Assembly (NCBI GenBank): GCA_037043455.1
Contig: JAWPHD010006795.1
Location: 62,001 to 126,000, forward strand
Source: Cyrtodaria siliqua
Taxonomy: Eukaryota > Mollusca > Bivalvia > Adapedonta > Hiatellidae
Direction: 5' to 3'
Length of the DNA: 64,000 bases
A program made the position numbers and the translations under genes. Each line of letters begins with the position of its first letter. The first letter of the stretch is position 1. This document shows positions 11,519 through 22,597 of the stretch, one piece after another. The notes below the pieces were generated by a model. The model saw nothing but the letters and a program-made list of their open reading frames with translations. It did no database searches and was not told where the DNA came from.

Positions 11519-12520
11519 TAAATTAAAGTCATAGCTCTGAAAATGGTGGCTTCCATATCTGCTTCAACAGAACCTTCAAACCAGGGCTTCTAAAATTTTA
11601 AAATGCAAATCGGTCCAGGTTTTTAACTGCCGTAAGAATCGCACTTATTTTGAAAAAATCACTAAAATCGCCGTACCCCACCCACCAAATTATTTTTTTT
11701 CGTTCAGTCATTGATATAGAGAACTATTTAAAATGTATGTTTGTATTATATTTGTATTATTTATAACTTACTTTATCACAATTTGTACATTTTAATGACT
11801 GACATCATGTCTTCGCTTTACTGGATGAATAATTTTCACTCAATATTAAAAGTGTTGATCATTTGAGGAATTAAACCGGAAGTGTCTAATAGACCGGAAA
11901 TCGCGTGAAGTTCATTTGTCGGTTATAACAATCTCACAACATTGACCAAAATCTTTTTGCGGCACAAGGAAACAGGCTAACACCTTACGACTAACGGTAT
12001 ATCAAAGAAATTACAGACGGTAACACTCGCTTCAGTGCACCGACAGAACGCGTGATATACTTTCACTGTTCACACATCAAAGGCATATGCTACCCCGCTA
12101 TAGACTCTTCCGGAAAACTCCCTACTATCGGTAATGGTTTAGTCCAAATTGACTAAATTGACCTACTTTCGCACAGCGAGTGACAAACAATCGTGTTATG
12201 GATCAAAGAATATTGCCGCAAGGCATATTTCAAGGAGTGTGTAAGGTAATTGTAGATTATTTAACGACCGATAGAAATAATATCTGGGACCGATTTTGAC
12301 AGAGATTTTGAAAATAAAATCGGTCCGGAGACACAGAAATCGGTCTGAAGACCGAGAAACCGGCGATTTTAGAAGCCCTGCTTCAAACTATCATATCTTC
12401 TTTGCTGATCATTCAATTTTGATAATTCTTTCACCATTTTTCAAGTTTTTCACAAAAGAACTGTCAATAATAAATATTATTTGGTTGTGTCGCTACATTC
12501 CCTTTAAGACTGCATTAACA
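11519..12520. repeat. Dispersed repeat family R1, antisense copy C (split)
   Basis: The parts are 11519-11581 and 12381-12520. They are separated by the 799-bp hAT-like insertion. The right part reads ATCATATCTTCTTTG, CAATTTTGATAATTCTTTCA and CATTCCCTTTAAG, the reverse complement of family R1. Confidence 0.5.
11582..12380. mobile_element. Non-autonomous hAT-like element with 8-bp target duplication
   Basis: The ends are CAGGGCTTCTAAAATTTT and the inverted GATTTTAGAAGCCCTG. The 8-bp CTTCAAAC flanks the element on both sides (11574-11581 and 12381-12388), which is the hAT hallmark. Subterminal motifs with ATCGGTC occur near both ends. No transposase ORF, so it is probably a deletion derivative or MITE. 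It interrupts an R1 repeat inside CEP112 intron 1. Confidence 0.8.
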
Positions 12521-12540
12521 TTTCCATGAAATGCACTCAC

Positions 12541-12640
12541 CTGTTTTGTGTGGCAATTTGAGCACATGAGGTTTCATTTCAGCAAGGAGTCGATCAAACT
12601 CCTGATCCAGTTTGAGGTAACCTGAATCGTGCGTATCCAT
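12541..12640 (-). CDS. CEP112: CEP112-like centrosomal protein, coding exon 1 with start codon
   Basis: This exon encodes the N-terminus of a coiled-coil centrosomal protein. The start ATG at 12640 sits in a strong context (CCACCATGG). The frame reads MDTHDSGYLKLDQEFDRL, then AEMKPHVLKLPHKT, and ends one base into the next codon at a donor GTGAGT (12535-12540). The '-EFD--L--MKP-VLKLPHK' pattern followed by the exon 2 core marks the DUF4485 domain. The five exons seen add to 175 codons, while the full protein is several times longer in vertebrates. The rest must lie left of the window. Recognition is from memory of the family and no alignment was run. Confidence 0.85.
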
Positions 12641-12680
12641 GGTGGGTTCTGTTTATTACTGATTCCGGAATATTTTTTGT
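12641..12680 (-). other. Probable 5'UTR part of CEP112 exon 1
   Basis: A plausible acceptor TGTGTTCCAG (12681-12690, minus strand) stands 40 bases before the start codon. The first coding exon may therefore begin with a short spliced leader and an upstream non-coding exon may exist. It was not located. Confidence 0.4.
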
Positions 12681-12690
12681 CTGGAACACA

Positions 12691-15199
12691 CAATTAATTT
12701 CAATTATTAAAATGATAATTTTATTTTGCGTCGGCAAGACATAAAACAATACAACATACATGTAACCTCTAATGAGCTTTTGAAGAAATTACACAAACTT
12801 ACTTCACACATTGTTGCATGAAAGTAGCTGAACAGACTTAATATGTAGGCTACAAGGCTGGTGACTGGCATTTCTTCTTTAGCAAAAAATATTTATTTTA
12901 AATAAGCAATGATTCTGTAATGCATTCATAGATTTTGATCATTAGGAAGTCATTGTCAAACTTGTTTGAGAACTAATTGAAACAAACCTTTTAAATAAAA
13001 AAAAAGTAAATATCTGAAACTGTGTAAGTCTATCCACCGACCTTAAAACAAAGATTATTAGCTCTGCAGTCTATTGTATTCATAAAAATGAGATATCAGG
13101 TAAACATGCCATAGCATAAGCTTGCTTCTTTTTTTTTTCCTATACTGGACCAGAGTTTTTATATTTATTGGTTTACGGGTTTTTTTTTTAAAAATTGAAT
13201 CTATAATAAAATTAAAAATAAAAGTAACTTTTTGAGATATTTTCTATTTTCATGTTTTGGAAAACAACAACAGAAGAACTCTTGACGTGACATGAAACTG
13301 AATTTTAATTCATCTGTTTTTTATAAGGCCAAAAAAAAAAATACCTGTGTTTCCGTTGGCCCGACCGACCCTATTTTTAAGGGGCCGACCCTAAAACATT
13401 TTATGAAAAAAAAAAATATATATATATTATTTATTTTTTTATTTGTTCATATCGAGGTAAACTGACATCACAGAGAAACTTTCAGCTGTCATCAACTTGT
13501 ATGGGGTTTATGAGATAAATACATGTAGAATCTCACAATATCTTGCTCCAAAAAAAAAAAAAGAAAAAAAATGCCTACCTACCGACCCTATTTTTTTAGA
13601 GCATGCAATAGGATACACACCTATATTTTTTTTTTGCCTAATAGAAACTAGTTTCCAGTAAAATATAGTGAAACCTCTGAGACCGCTGTCTTTAAAACCT
13701 GCTACATTCCAGATTGGGTGGGGTGAGGGGTTACAAATGTTTTAGAGGGATGCAGATATGGTGGTCTGTCAGGTAAAATGTTCAATGAATTCAAACAGTC
13801 ATTTTTTCAAAGTGAATAAATATATCAAAACTGTGTGAGCACAATATAGTATACTGCTTATAACCGTAATGGATTAGGCTTACTTATCTTCTGATTTACT
13901 TGAATGGTACAAAAATATATGGGTACGAACCTTCCCTGAACAAATTCTTCACACTACTTACACTCGAAGTCGGATTGGCAATAAAAAATAAAATCGAGAT
14001 TTTAAATTTTACTTTTATTTTGATCTGGGAAAAAATAATGCAGGCTCTCCCGTAAACCAACAAATAGAAAAACTCCGGCCCTGCAAACAATTGGATTATC
14101 ACGGCAGCCTTGTTACCAAAGAAGAATGTACAAGCTTTGTGTGTCACTGGTTAACATGGAAGTTCAGTAAGATCTTTAATGTGCATATGGTATGATTCTC
14201 CCTCCACACAGGATCAACGCTTTACATCACCTCCGAAGGATTTACATTTCCTCTGAAGGATGGCATACTTTCACAGTACCTTGCCCTAATAAGGTACAGT
14301 CGGTGGGTTAGGGAGTAAAGAATCACTAGGGTAAAACACCTATATTTTATTTTAAAATGAAAGGAAAACGTCCGGACTCTATTTAGTTTCTGATTTATAT
14401 TTACTCTTTTAGTTGTATGACAGAAAAAAAATCAAAATTTCTGAAATTATTGTCCTGTAACTGTGCATTTTTTAATAAGGAAAATAGGTTATTATGCACC
14501 AATATTTACATGTATGATTTCAATGTATCCCTAGAAGTGTTAAAGTTTGACTTATCTGATGATTACATTTTTACTTTTGTCTCTAAAATTTGGTTATTAC
14601 AGCAAGCATTCATATCTCAGTTTATTGTGACAGTATGATTTTTGCATTTAAAAAACACACTTCATTTGACCATAATTAAAGAATGATTTTTTCTGAAAGG
14701 TATTAGTTACACTATCTTAAGTCAGTGATACATATTGCATGGGAAAATACACCAAATATCACTGCTGCATGAAATTTAACCGAGGCAAATCCCTTTCTAG
14801 TGGTGTTCATGGGCATGCCATTACTCACCTGTGGTCAAACGATTTCTCCAATTTTAGTGCCTGTATGGGACTCATTTTAAACACAACATTTTTAAAATCT
14901 ATCTTCATTTTTTGGCACCTTCTTAAATTTCTACGAAGGCAACTACCTCTGTGTGCCTCAGCGTATCTACGGGCCCGGGGAATTTATGTTCGTGTTAGAT
15001 TTGGAGAACTAGCAAGAACAAGACATGTTTAAATTTAAACTTAACAAACTGTTAATGAATGTTAAAGACAACATATGAAAATAGGCAGCATTATACATCA
15101 TACAATTTTATCATTTATCTGAGAAGTACTAATCCTCAAAACCTGTTAGATCCAAATAATTGCACCAAGAAAGAAAGAAAATTACATTTTATTTTCGGT
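12691..15199. other. Region upstream of CEP112, dispersed repeats, no gene seen
   Basis: AT-rich DNA. The block 13320-13640 holds a dispersed repeat with CCTGTGTTTCCGTTGGCCCG and TGCCTACCTACCGACCCTAT. A shortened relative lies at 23922-23985. ORFs at 13896-14147 (minus), 14417-14638 (plus) and 14739-15032 (plus) have no recognisable domain or splice context and are treated as chance. Confidence 0.45.
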
Positions 15200-15636
15200 T
15201 TTTCTTGAAACGGAAGTGGCTTTTGTTTACATCTGATACGCATGCGCAATAGTGCACTCCAGGTGTAGCGGACGCTCTTTGCATTTCTAATTTAAAGAAA
15301 ATCGTCTGCATAATCTTGATTTTTATAACCATGAGGAATATTCACATTTCCTTTTTCACTCCTTTGCTCTCTGCAGGGCGTTTGTCATTGCTTGTGCGTT
15401 GACAGCTTGGCTAATAAAAAGAAAACATTTCAAAGTAATGAAAAAGTCAAAGATGAAGCTCTATTTGGTTTGACAATTTTCGGTCCCAAAGATGCGAGTG
15501 GTTGTTGGCAGGTGGCGTATTGTTTAGAGTAACCTCCCTTCCTTTATACAAGGGGAAGCTATTATTAATGGAGCATTTTTAATGAGCTGCATCATTTCCA
15601 TTTCTCGATTTATTTTCACACTCGTTTTAAATCACA
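15200..15636 (+). promoter_or_regulatory. Putative PDCL promoter, possibly shared with CEP112
   Basis: Before the PDCL start there is an ETS-like ACGGAAGTGG (15210-15219) and a NRF1-like ACGCATGCGCAAT (15238-15250). Both motif types are typical of TATA-less housekeeping promoters. CEP112 points the other way with its start codon 3 kb away, so a shared promoter is possible. No transcription start can be placed from sequence alone. Confidence 0.4.
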
Positions 15637-15965
15637 ATGGCCTTAAGTTTAGATGATAAGCTCTTAGGAGAAAAGACTCATTACTACTGTAGTAGCAGTG
15701 AAGATGAAGGAGATGAAGATGAAGGGAGTGACACAGAATCTGGGGATGAAGGAGGAAGAGGAAGAGGCAAAAACAAAGGGGCATCTGAACCACCAACCTT
15801 CATACCAGAACCAAAATTGGAAGAATACAATGGAAGATCTACAAATACTGGACCAAAAGGAGTTATAAACGATTGGCGAGAATTCAAGCGCCTTGAAACC
15901 GAACAGAGAGAAACGCAGGAACAGGAACGTCAAAAATTGATAAAGAAACTATCAATGACATGCAG
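15637..15965 (+). CDS. PDCL: Phosducin-like protein, exon 1
   Basis: PDCL proteins bind G-protein beta-gamma and act with the CCT chaperonin in folding G-beta subunits in the cytosol. This exon encodes residues 1-109. The start has a favourable context (ACAATGG). An acidic Ser/Glu/Asp-rich segment (about residues 21-45) follows MALSLDDKLLGEKTHYYCSS. Then come a Pro/Gly-containing linker and the conserved helix GVINDWREFKRLETEQRE. The exon ends LIKKLSMTC plus two bases of the Arg codon at donor GTATGT. The ORF continuing past 15965 is intron read-through. The gene is complete in two exons. Confidence 0.94.
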
Positions 15966-17125
15966 GTATGTTTTAACCCACTATTCTTTATTCCTAGTGT
16001 TAAACCAACATTTGGGATCCACTGTTTGGTCAAATGCCCCCCTGAACTTTTTACAAGGTGGACATTAGCCCCCCTGATATTTTTGCAAGGGTGGACAAAT
16101 GCCCCCCGGACAAATGCCCCCCTACTCATTTTTGTATAGGGACAACTCTTAGTAAAACAAGCCCCCCTGTACGAAACACCCCTCAGATATGTCTTTTGCA
16201 AAATGTTATTTTCATAATTCTTTCAAATTTAAGTAAATTATATTAGATCAGATGTGCTAATTATTACATGATGTTTTTATATGAAAATATATTATGTGCT
16301 ATAATAATGAGTTTTTTATTTGGTTGATTGATGTATGACTCAATCAATTATCTCTAATTATCAAATTAAAGGTCACACTTTTAAAACTTGATTGCAAACA
16401 TATACTTCCTATAATTGTGTGCATGTAATTAATCTGTTTGTGTTGGTCACACTTTTTTTTTTTTTATAGCTCTGAATACTTACAAACTGTGAATTATGTG
16501 ATTATTCTTTTGTATGGTTTTAATTAGTTTTAAGGTAACTGTAAATACATATTACATGTTATATTGTGCTGCATATGTATATTGTTTTGCTGTTTTCCTT
16601 ATCTGCACATGTTTAATAACATGTTGAAAATACTGCTACAAAAATGAGTAGGGGGGCATTTGTCCAGATGGGGGGGGGGGGGGGGGTGGGGGGGTGGGGG
16701 GCATTTGTCCACCTATTCAAAAATATCAGGGGGGCTAATGTCCACCTTGTAAAAAGTTCAGGGGGGCATTTGTCCACCCTTGCAAAAACATGAGGGGGCA
16801 TTTGTCCACCTATACAAAAATTAGCAGGGGGGTATTTGTCCGGGGGTGCATTTGTCCGTATACCCTGGCTAGCACCTCACCTGATTTTAGATTACCTATA
16901 AAAAAAAAAATCTTCTTTCCAAAACTAGATGTTAAAACTAAAAAAAAGAGCTGGGTCAGAAACAGTAATTCATCAGAAATTTTGGTCGAAAGATTGAGTA
17001 TTCTGTTTTAATTGTCAAGTTATTTATTACAATCACTATGTAGGCACTTTCTTATCCTCATCATTGTTCCTTCAGACATCATTTACCGGTATTAACTTTC
17101 TTGAATCTCACTTCTATTTTGGCAG
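15966..17125 (+). other. PDCL intron
   Basis: A GT-AG intron of 1160 bp, starting GTATGT and ending TTTTGGCAG. It keeps phase 2 across the junction (AG|A for Arg). It carries a large imperfect inverted repeat (16025-16870). Confidence 0.93.
16025..16870. repeat. Long inverted repeat with GGGGGGCATTTGTCC modules
   Basis: The left arm (16025-16140) is built of modules reading CAAATGCCCCCC and GGACAAATGCC. The right arm (16645-16860) has their complements GGGGGGCATTTGTCC, four to five times. It includes a poly-G run at 16672-16690. Shared spacer words (TTTTTACAAGGTGGACATTA and TAATGTCCACCTTGTAAAAA) confirm the inversion. It lies entirely inside the PDCL intron. Confidence 0.8.
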
Positions 17126-17711
17126 ATCCCACCTGAATGATGAGGAAGAGAAGAAAAAAGATGACGACTTCATGCAGCAGTTTGACGGATTGGAAGATGA
17201 ATTTATCAAGCAGTACAGGCAGAAACGAATAGAGGAAATGAGAATGGCGCTAGCCTCAGTACCAACATTTGGGAAAGTTGTTACTTTGGAGAAGAATGGT
17301 TTCATAGATGCAATAGATAAAGAAAATCCAGGTGTTAAGATTATTGTGCATATATTTGAAGAAAAGGTTGAGGCCTGTGAATCAATGAATGGATGTTTTG
17401 CCTGTTTAGCAAAGGAGTATCCTAACGTTAAATTCTGTAAAATAAAAGCCTCAGATGCTCGTCTGAGTAAAAAGTTTTCAGTTAAAGGTGTGCCCGCTCT
17501 TCTTGTGTACAAAAACCGAGAATTGATAGGAAATTACATCAGTCTTTCAAATGAACTAGGGGATGACTTCTATGCCACGGATGTTGAAAGTTACTTACAA
17601 GAGCATGGCATACTGCCACTTTCAGATGTGAAAGTTATCAGGGATAAAAACACCGGAGAAATAAGAGGTGTATTGCCGGAAGACGATGATGATGACGATG
17701 ACTTGGATTAA
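17126..17711 (+). CDS. PDCL: Phosducin-like protein, exon 2 (thioredoxin-like domain)
   Basis: Encodes residues 110-304. It starts RSHLNDEEE after the junction. A helical segment follows (DEFIKQYRQKRIEEMRMAL), then the thioredoxin-like domain from about residue 150 to 285. Marks of that domain are VKIIVHIFEEKVEACESMNG, LAKEYPNVKFCKIKAS and VPALLVYKNRELIGNY. The conserved LGDDFYATDVESYLQEHGIL follows. The tail ends in an Asp run, then TAA at 17709-17711. Total length of 304 residues fits the family. The ORF extends 5' to 17064, but those codons are intronic. Confidence 0.95.
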
Positions 17712-17841
17712 CAAAAAAAGAATAACACATATTCAGCAAATGTTTAAACATCTAAGACGAGCCAATGCATTTTATTCTGAAAATTCAAAATACTTGATAG
17801 AATAACTTTTAATATAATTATTTCAATGATTTGTATTATCT

Positions 17842-17847
17842 AATAAA
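17842..17847 (+). terminator. Candidate PDCL polyadenylation signal
   Basis: AATAAA stands 131 bases after the PDCL stop codon in AT-rich sequence. It is the first canonical hexamer after the gene. Confidence 0.5.
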
Positions 17848-18584
17848 TTAAGGACAACAGGGCTGGTACCATCTATTATAAACATCATCCAAGAAGCTTT
17901 ATTTCTTCAAAATTGTTGCAAAATATATTTTAAATATTGAACACATTTATATAATTAAGACTAAAATGACCATTCCCATATCAGTTTCATGCATCACTGT
18001 GCGTAAATGATGCGGAAAAATTGAAACCGTATCATGCACACAAAAATGAATAAAATAAGAAGTGTAGAAATTATATCTTTTATTTTATTACCCTGTCAAA
18101 AAGCAATTTACCACTTCTACTGTACCGTGTTTAGTTTGAATACAGTTTGCCTAAATAGTTGTCGACTGCCCATAGAGCAAAAGGGAACTATAGAACAGAC
18201 TTTGTCTGTGTGTCCATCTCGAAGGTGGTTGGACATTTGTGGACACAAATATATGGCATCATTTTTAGCTTGTCTGCTTTGGAAAACAACAACATATTAA
18301 GAGATATTGTGACCTCTTGTTCAAGTTGAACAGCAACATCATTGTCTGTGTGCAGAGTTACAATAAGTATTTCCCTGACCTAAGACAACCAATTGGTGTG
18401 CATGAATGCATGCCATAGGTTCTAAATAGTACAAGGAATTAGTGGGCAGGACGGTGTGCAATTGCAATTCAGTATTCAATCCTAAATAAACTTCTCGATA
18501 CATGCATCTACTGTAAACTGAATTTCTTACTCTTGAAGTAACAGCTTTCTAAAGTGAGCATCAAGGCTTGAAAACATTTAAAGA

Positions 18585-18740
18585 GAATATAAGCATATTC
18601 AAACAAGCTTTATTGAAATTATTCATGTTCTTATTGAGAGTTCTGGTAAAATTGGAAAAAGGTGAAGTAATAAAAACCGGATGATAAACAAGCAGATGTA
18701 ACCATTTGCAGGTTCTTCTGAAATGGATAGTTTGTCTGAA
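18585..18740. repeat. Dispersed repeat family R1, copy D (diverged)
   Basis: Shares AACAAGCTTTATTGAAATTA-like, GGTGAAGTAATAAAAACCGG-like and CCATTTGCAGGTTCTTCTGA-like words with copies A and B in order. Confidence 0.35.
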
Positions 18741-19034
18741 CTTTCAGTAGAAAAGCTTGTTGGAATGTATGGCTTCATTTACTAAATTTTTTTCCAATTG
18801 ATTATTTAAAAGTCAATACAGTTTACAGTATTTTCTTTAATTTCCATATTGCATAGCAGAGTCAGCTTCACACATCGTGTTCTATATGCAACTTGCCATG
18901 CTGCAATCTGTTTCTTTGCTCTGTTTCATTGTTCTGAGAATGCTTGTATTTATGATACTGGTGAGATCAAGTGTTGTGACGACATTGTCTGACAGACTGC
19001 AATATAAGCAAAACTGAAGTGTATGCATGTACTA

Positions 19035-19570
19035 GTTTTTAGCTCATCTTTTCATAGAAATGACAAGCTATTCTACTCGTTCGGCTTTCCTCAGTGGCAC
19101 GCACAAGTTACATAAGTCTGGAACCCAGTTTGGCACAATTATGCCCCTTTTATTTGCTTGTGCAAAATGTGTAACTACTAATTAACCTAATGCCACTGCA
19201 CAGTTTGAATGAAACTTCATACATGTATTCGGTATCAATGAATAACATTCCACACGCAAGTCATAACTCTGAAACAGTTTGCCCCTTTTTTAACTTGAGC
19301 AAATTGTGTTAAGAAAAACTGTATGTAAACCGATCTGTTGAATCGCTGCACAGATTGGAATTTCAGACATGTATTCAGTGTCAGTGAAACTTCATATATT
19401 AGTCAAATACACCTAGTTAAGAGCTTTTGTATTGAAACGTTTAAACATATTTGCAAAGTATTTTAACGGATTTGCTCCTTTTTACAACTTGTACATGTAA
19501 GTTAGTTGCACAATAAATAGTCAAGGCCTCGAAAGTCGAGCGCACTGTCATCTGACGGCTTTTGTTCATA
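19035..19570. repeat. Dispersed repeat with internal duplication
   Basis: Begins near AGCTATTCTACTCGTTCGGC and ends near GTCGAGCGCACTGTCATCTG. The inside holds two related blocks with GAATGAAACTTCATACATGT and GGAATTTCAGACATGTATTC. This layout matches a class of repeats I associate with bivalve genomes (from memory). Non-coding. Confidence 0.4.
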
Positions 19571-19589
19571 TTTGATTGAGCTGCATGTC

Positions 19590-19710
19590 GTTACATGAAT
19601 GTATAGTTTTAAGGACCATATTATATGACTGTTATGGTGAAAGCTTATTAATGCAAATTAACAATTGACAAATTTGCAGACCACAATGTGAATTGAGTGA
19701 TGTTAACGTC
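19590..19710. repeat. Dispersed repeat holding an empty TTAA target
   Basis: Reads GGTGAAAGCTTATTAATGCA without interruption, with TTAA at 19648-19651. Its relative at 20970-21445 has the same flanks split by the 371-bp element at 21025-21395. Confidence 0.7.
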
Positions 19711-20289
19711 TGTTCAACATATCAAAGGTTATTTAGAACCACCCAAGAGATAGTGGTAGGATATATAGAAATTGGGGAACCTGTCCTAGTCTTACTATCG
19801 AATAAGATTCCTGTGGTTCTGTAACATGCTCGGATGCAAACTCCCCGCAGTGGTTACTTCCCATTTCTGTTACAGTAATCACTGCCACCACACACATTTA
19901 TAGCTGAAATCCAACTACCTAAGTTTCATTTTTTGGTTAAATATTTTTTAGGCCAATATTTCAACTTGCTTTGTTCATAATATAGGAAAATAGTGTGAAA
20001 AACGGTATCTGGGTACAAAAATAATTCATTTATATTAAAAATATCAATTTTAGCGAACATGCACTCCAGTTACTAAGTTACAGTACTTGTAAACAAACAT
20101 GTATTCCGTTGAGAACATTAAGGAAGTTGTGCGTAAATTTAATAAAGAGATTACACCCAAGCCGAAACCAGGTTGAATGTTTTCAACATCTTCTCGAAGG
20201 TGATGATCGATGTTATTGTGAATTGCCTGTTGGTTACGGCAAGAGTTTCTGTACCAAGCATTACCTAGTGTATCGCCATTGTTTGTAAT

Positions 20290-20530
20290 CACATGGCCTC
20301 GGCTATCGTCACGTGATTTGTGTTGTTGCAGGGATTAGTGGCTACAATATCCCTGCGCGTAGTTTGGCTCGGACGATAGACTCCAATACAGGCCGAGAGG
20401 ACCACTGGTTTGCGTCCCAAGCCAATAGACGAGCCTAAGGTAAAATGCCTTTGACGAAACTCTGTGGCAATGGGTCGTCTGGTATTAAATCCACTGCGCT
20501 ATCCATTGGGCCATGCCAGCCCCCTATGTT
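20290..20530 (-). mobile_element. tRNA-like SINE fragment
   Basis: On the minus strand it begins GGCATGGCCCAATGGATAGC, resembling a tRNA D-arm with a pol III A box, followed by GGATTTAATACC. No clear B box was seen. I infer a degraded tRNA-derived SINE. Confidence 0.4.
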
Positions 20531-21024
20531 GTGATGAAATCAGCTGACAAACTACACTATATGTTAAACACAAGCACCTGATCCATCATATCAATTTTAT
20601 CTGAGTTTAATCAATTTTGTATTAAATAGGCACAAATGTGAGATTGTATTTATCAAATAACTACACAAAAAAGCAACATTAATTATTGTAGCTGCCTATT
20701 TAAAACGTCATACCAGGACGTCATGTTTGTATGATGACGTCGTTTGTTGCCTGAACAACGGAACCACCTCGTTGATTTCCGTGATCCGGTATTTTAACGA
20801 TAACGGAAATTGACGGGACAATTCCAATTTACTCCAAACTGAACAGAAAGACCTAACGATGATTGGCCTTCATTTGCTAATTTTAATTCACTAGTGTAAT
20901 ATGATCGATATATCATGGCTTTATTACACTCCCACCCCACAAGATCACTGTGATGAATAAAGTTATTGTATATTTTAATCACCATATTACATGGACATGT
21001 ATGATCAAGGTGAAAGCTTATTAA

Positions 21025-21395
21025 AGGGACACACAACAATCTCGATTATTTAAAAACTCGTTAGTTTTTCTACATAAATTGAATGTTTTCAATCATTAAT
21101 ATTAATTGTAAAAATAGTATAAAGCAAATCGTTTTCCCATATTACTAGAAGCTGATCACATTTCACCAATAATATATTCAAACATGGTAGAATAACGAAG
21201 AAAAGTTGAAAACTTAAAACTGTATTTAAATATATGGAAGTAGATTTAAAGTCAAAATGATACAGGATTAATAAAACTAGATGGTTACACTTTTAATGCT
21301 TGATAAAGACTTCACGATTGCCATGTGTCCCTTCACGATTGCCATGTATCCCTTCACGATTGCCATGTATCCCTTCACGATTGCCATGTGTCCCT
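21025..21395. mobile_element. 371-bp element flanked by TTAA (Kolobok/piggyBac-type target)
   Basis: The ends are AGGGACACA and the inverted TGTGTCCCT. TTAA flanks both sides (21021-21024 and 21396-21399). The empty-site relative at 19648 proves the boundaries. The right end contains four 21-bp tandem copies. Superfamily inferred from the TTAA target only. Confidence 0.78.
21310..21393. repeat. 21-bp tandem repeat, four copies
   Basis: Copies of CTTCACGATTGCCATGTGTC start at 21310, 21331, 21352 and 21373. They multiply the terminal sequence of the surrounding element. Related single ends occur near 33770 and 43020 (AAGATTGCCGTGTG). Confidence 0.9.
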
Positions 21396-22597
21396 TTAAT
21401 GCAAATTAGCTCATTCGCTGACCACAATGACCACACTGAATTATAATGGTCACAAAACAAACAAGGTTAAAATAAATTATTTGACATTTAAAGGTACTGG
21501 GGGTGTTCTAGAAGGGGTGTTCTAGAAGAGTAATTGGTGTCAATCCAAATACAAATGAAAACCTTCATAATGTGCTTCAGTTTCATATAAAATGTGTTTA
21601 AAGTTATGCCGCTTCTAATCTACTAGCTGAACATTGTTAATAAAAACTTTTGGTCTGGAAAGCTTAACAACTCAACTATATTTTGTTTCTAAACCATAAA
21701 TAATACTTATACCGCCGCTTTCACAAAGTGAAGTGGGGGCTACCGGTACATAGGAATCACGTTGTCTGTAACGTCCCGTCGCATCACGTAACACATTTTC
21801 GTCGTGTCCCGTAACACATTTTTATTTCTACCATTTCTCAAACAGTTTTGAATGGGTTGTTCCCAAACTTCATACACTCATAACAACTGTTGACCTTAAG
21901 TCCCTCTACAGCACCCATTGTTGATTGCCTAATTTTTTAAAGAATTATGCCCTTTGTTTGATTTAGAATTTAAGCGGGGGTATTCATCACACCTTTCATG
22001 ATAGTTCTAGTTTAACTGGGGATTATATTGCTTGCAGGTGTACTTACAATACAGATAAAGCTTAATCCTGTCACAAGCATCATATGAATTACTATTAATG
22101 AATTACATGTATACAGCAAAACTTGCCAAGCCGTCTAGTTTTTCAGACCAAACTGTTTCTGACATTAAAATTTACTTAAATCGAATGGATAATGGGGCAT
22201 AGTTTAGTGCACGTGCACAATGAATATGAATCTGAAACATATAATGATGGTTGTATTCGTAAATAGATAGACACCCATAATGCTTCCAATTCTCCTCCAG
22301 TAACTTTAACGAAACCGTCAAAGAATCTAGTATCTAACGGCCATGCAAGAGAAGACCAACATAACAACTTGTCTAGAGGATAGAATATCCCGTTCTGGCC
22401 ACCGTATGTTGACTTTGACTAGACCCGATTTTCAATGAATAATATTTAAGGACTGAATTTTTGTATTCGTATATGGTTTGACACCAATAATGCTTTCAGA
22501 TCGCCTCCAGTCCCTATAAGGACTGGTTGTATATGGAAGAACTTGGTGAAGAACCAAATAATGCTGTAAACATTGTGAAAAATGTAATTCATTGCAG

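Larger units (their letters stand above)
17848..22597. other. PDCL to GST interval, repeats only
   Basis: Dispersed repeats listed separately fill much of this stretch. The first exon of the GST gene should lie here or further upstream, but no convincing one was found. ORF 18034-18300 has no known domain. 21460-22170 and 22170-22597 show nothing beyond AT-rich sequence. Confidence 0.4.

Noticed and set aside
14739..15032. Plus-strand 97-codon ORF upstream of PDCL as an extra exon
   Set aside because: No splice sites in phase with PDCL, no recognisable domain, and PDCL has its own start.
15664..15933. Minus-strand ORFs opposite PDCL exon 1
   Set aside because: They are shadows of the acidic PDCL coding sequence.
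16058..16801. ORFs in the PDCL intron with repeated CPP and TNAP-like peptides
   Set aside because: They are translations of the C/G-rich inverted-repeat modules inside an intron.
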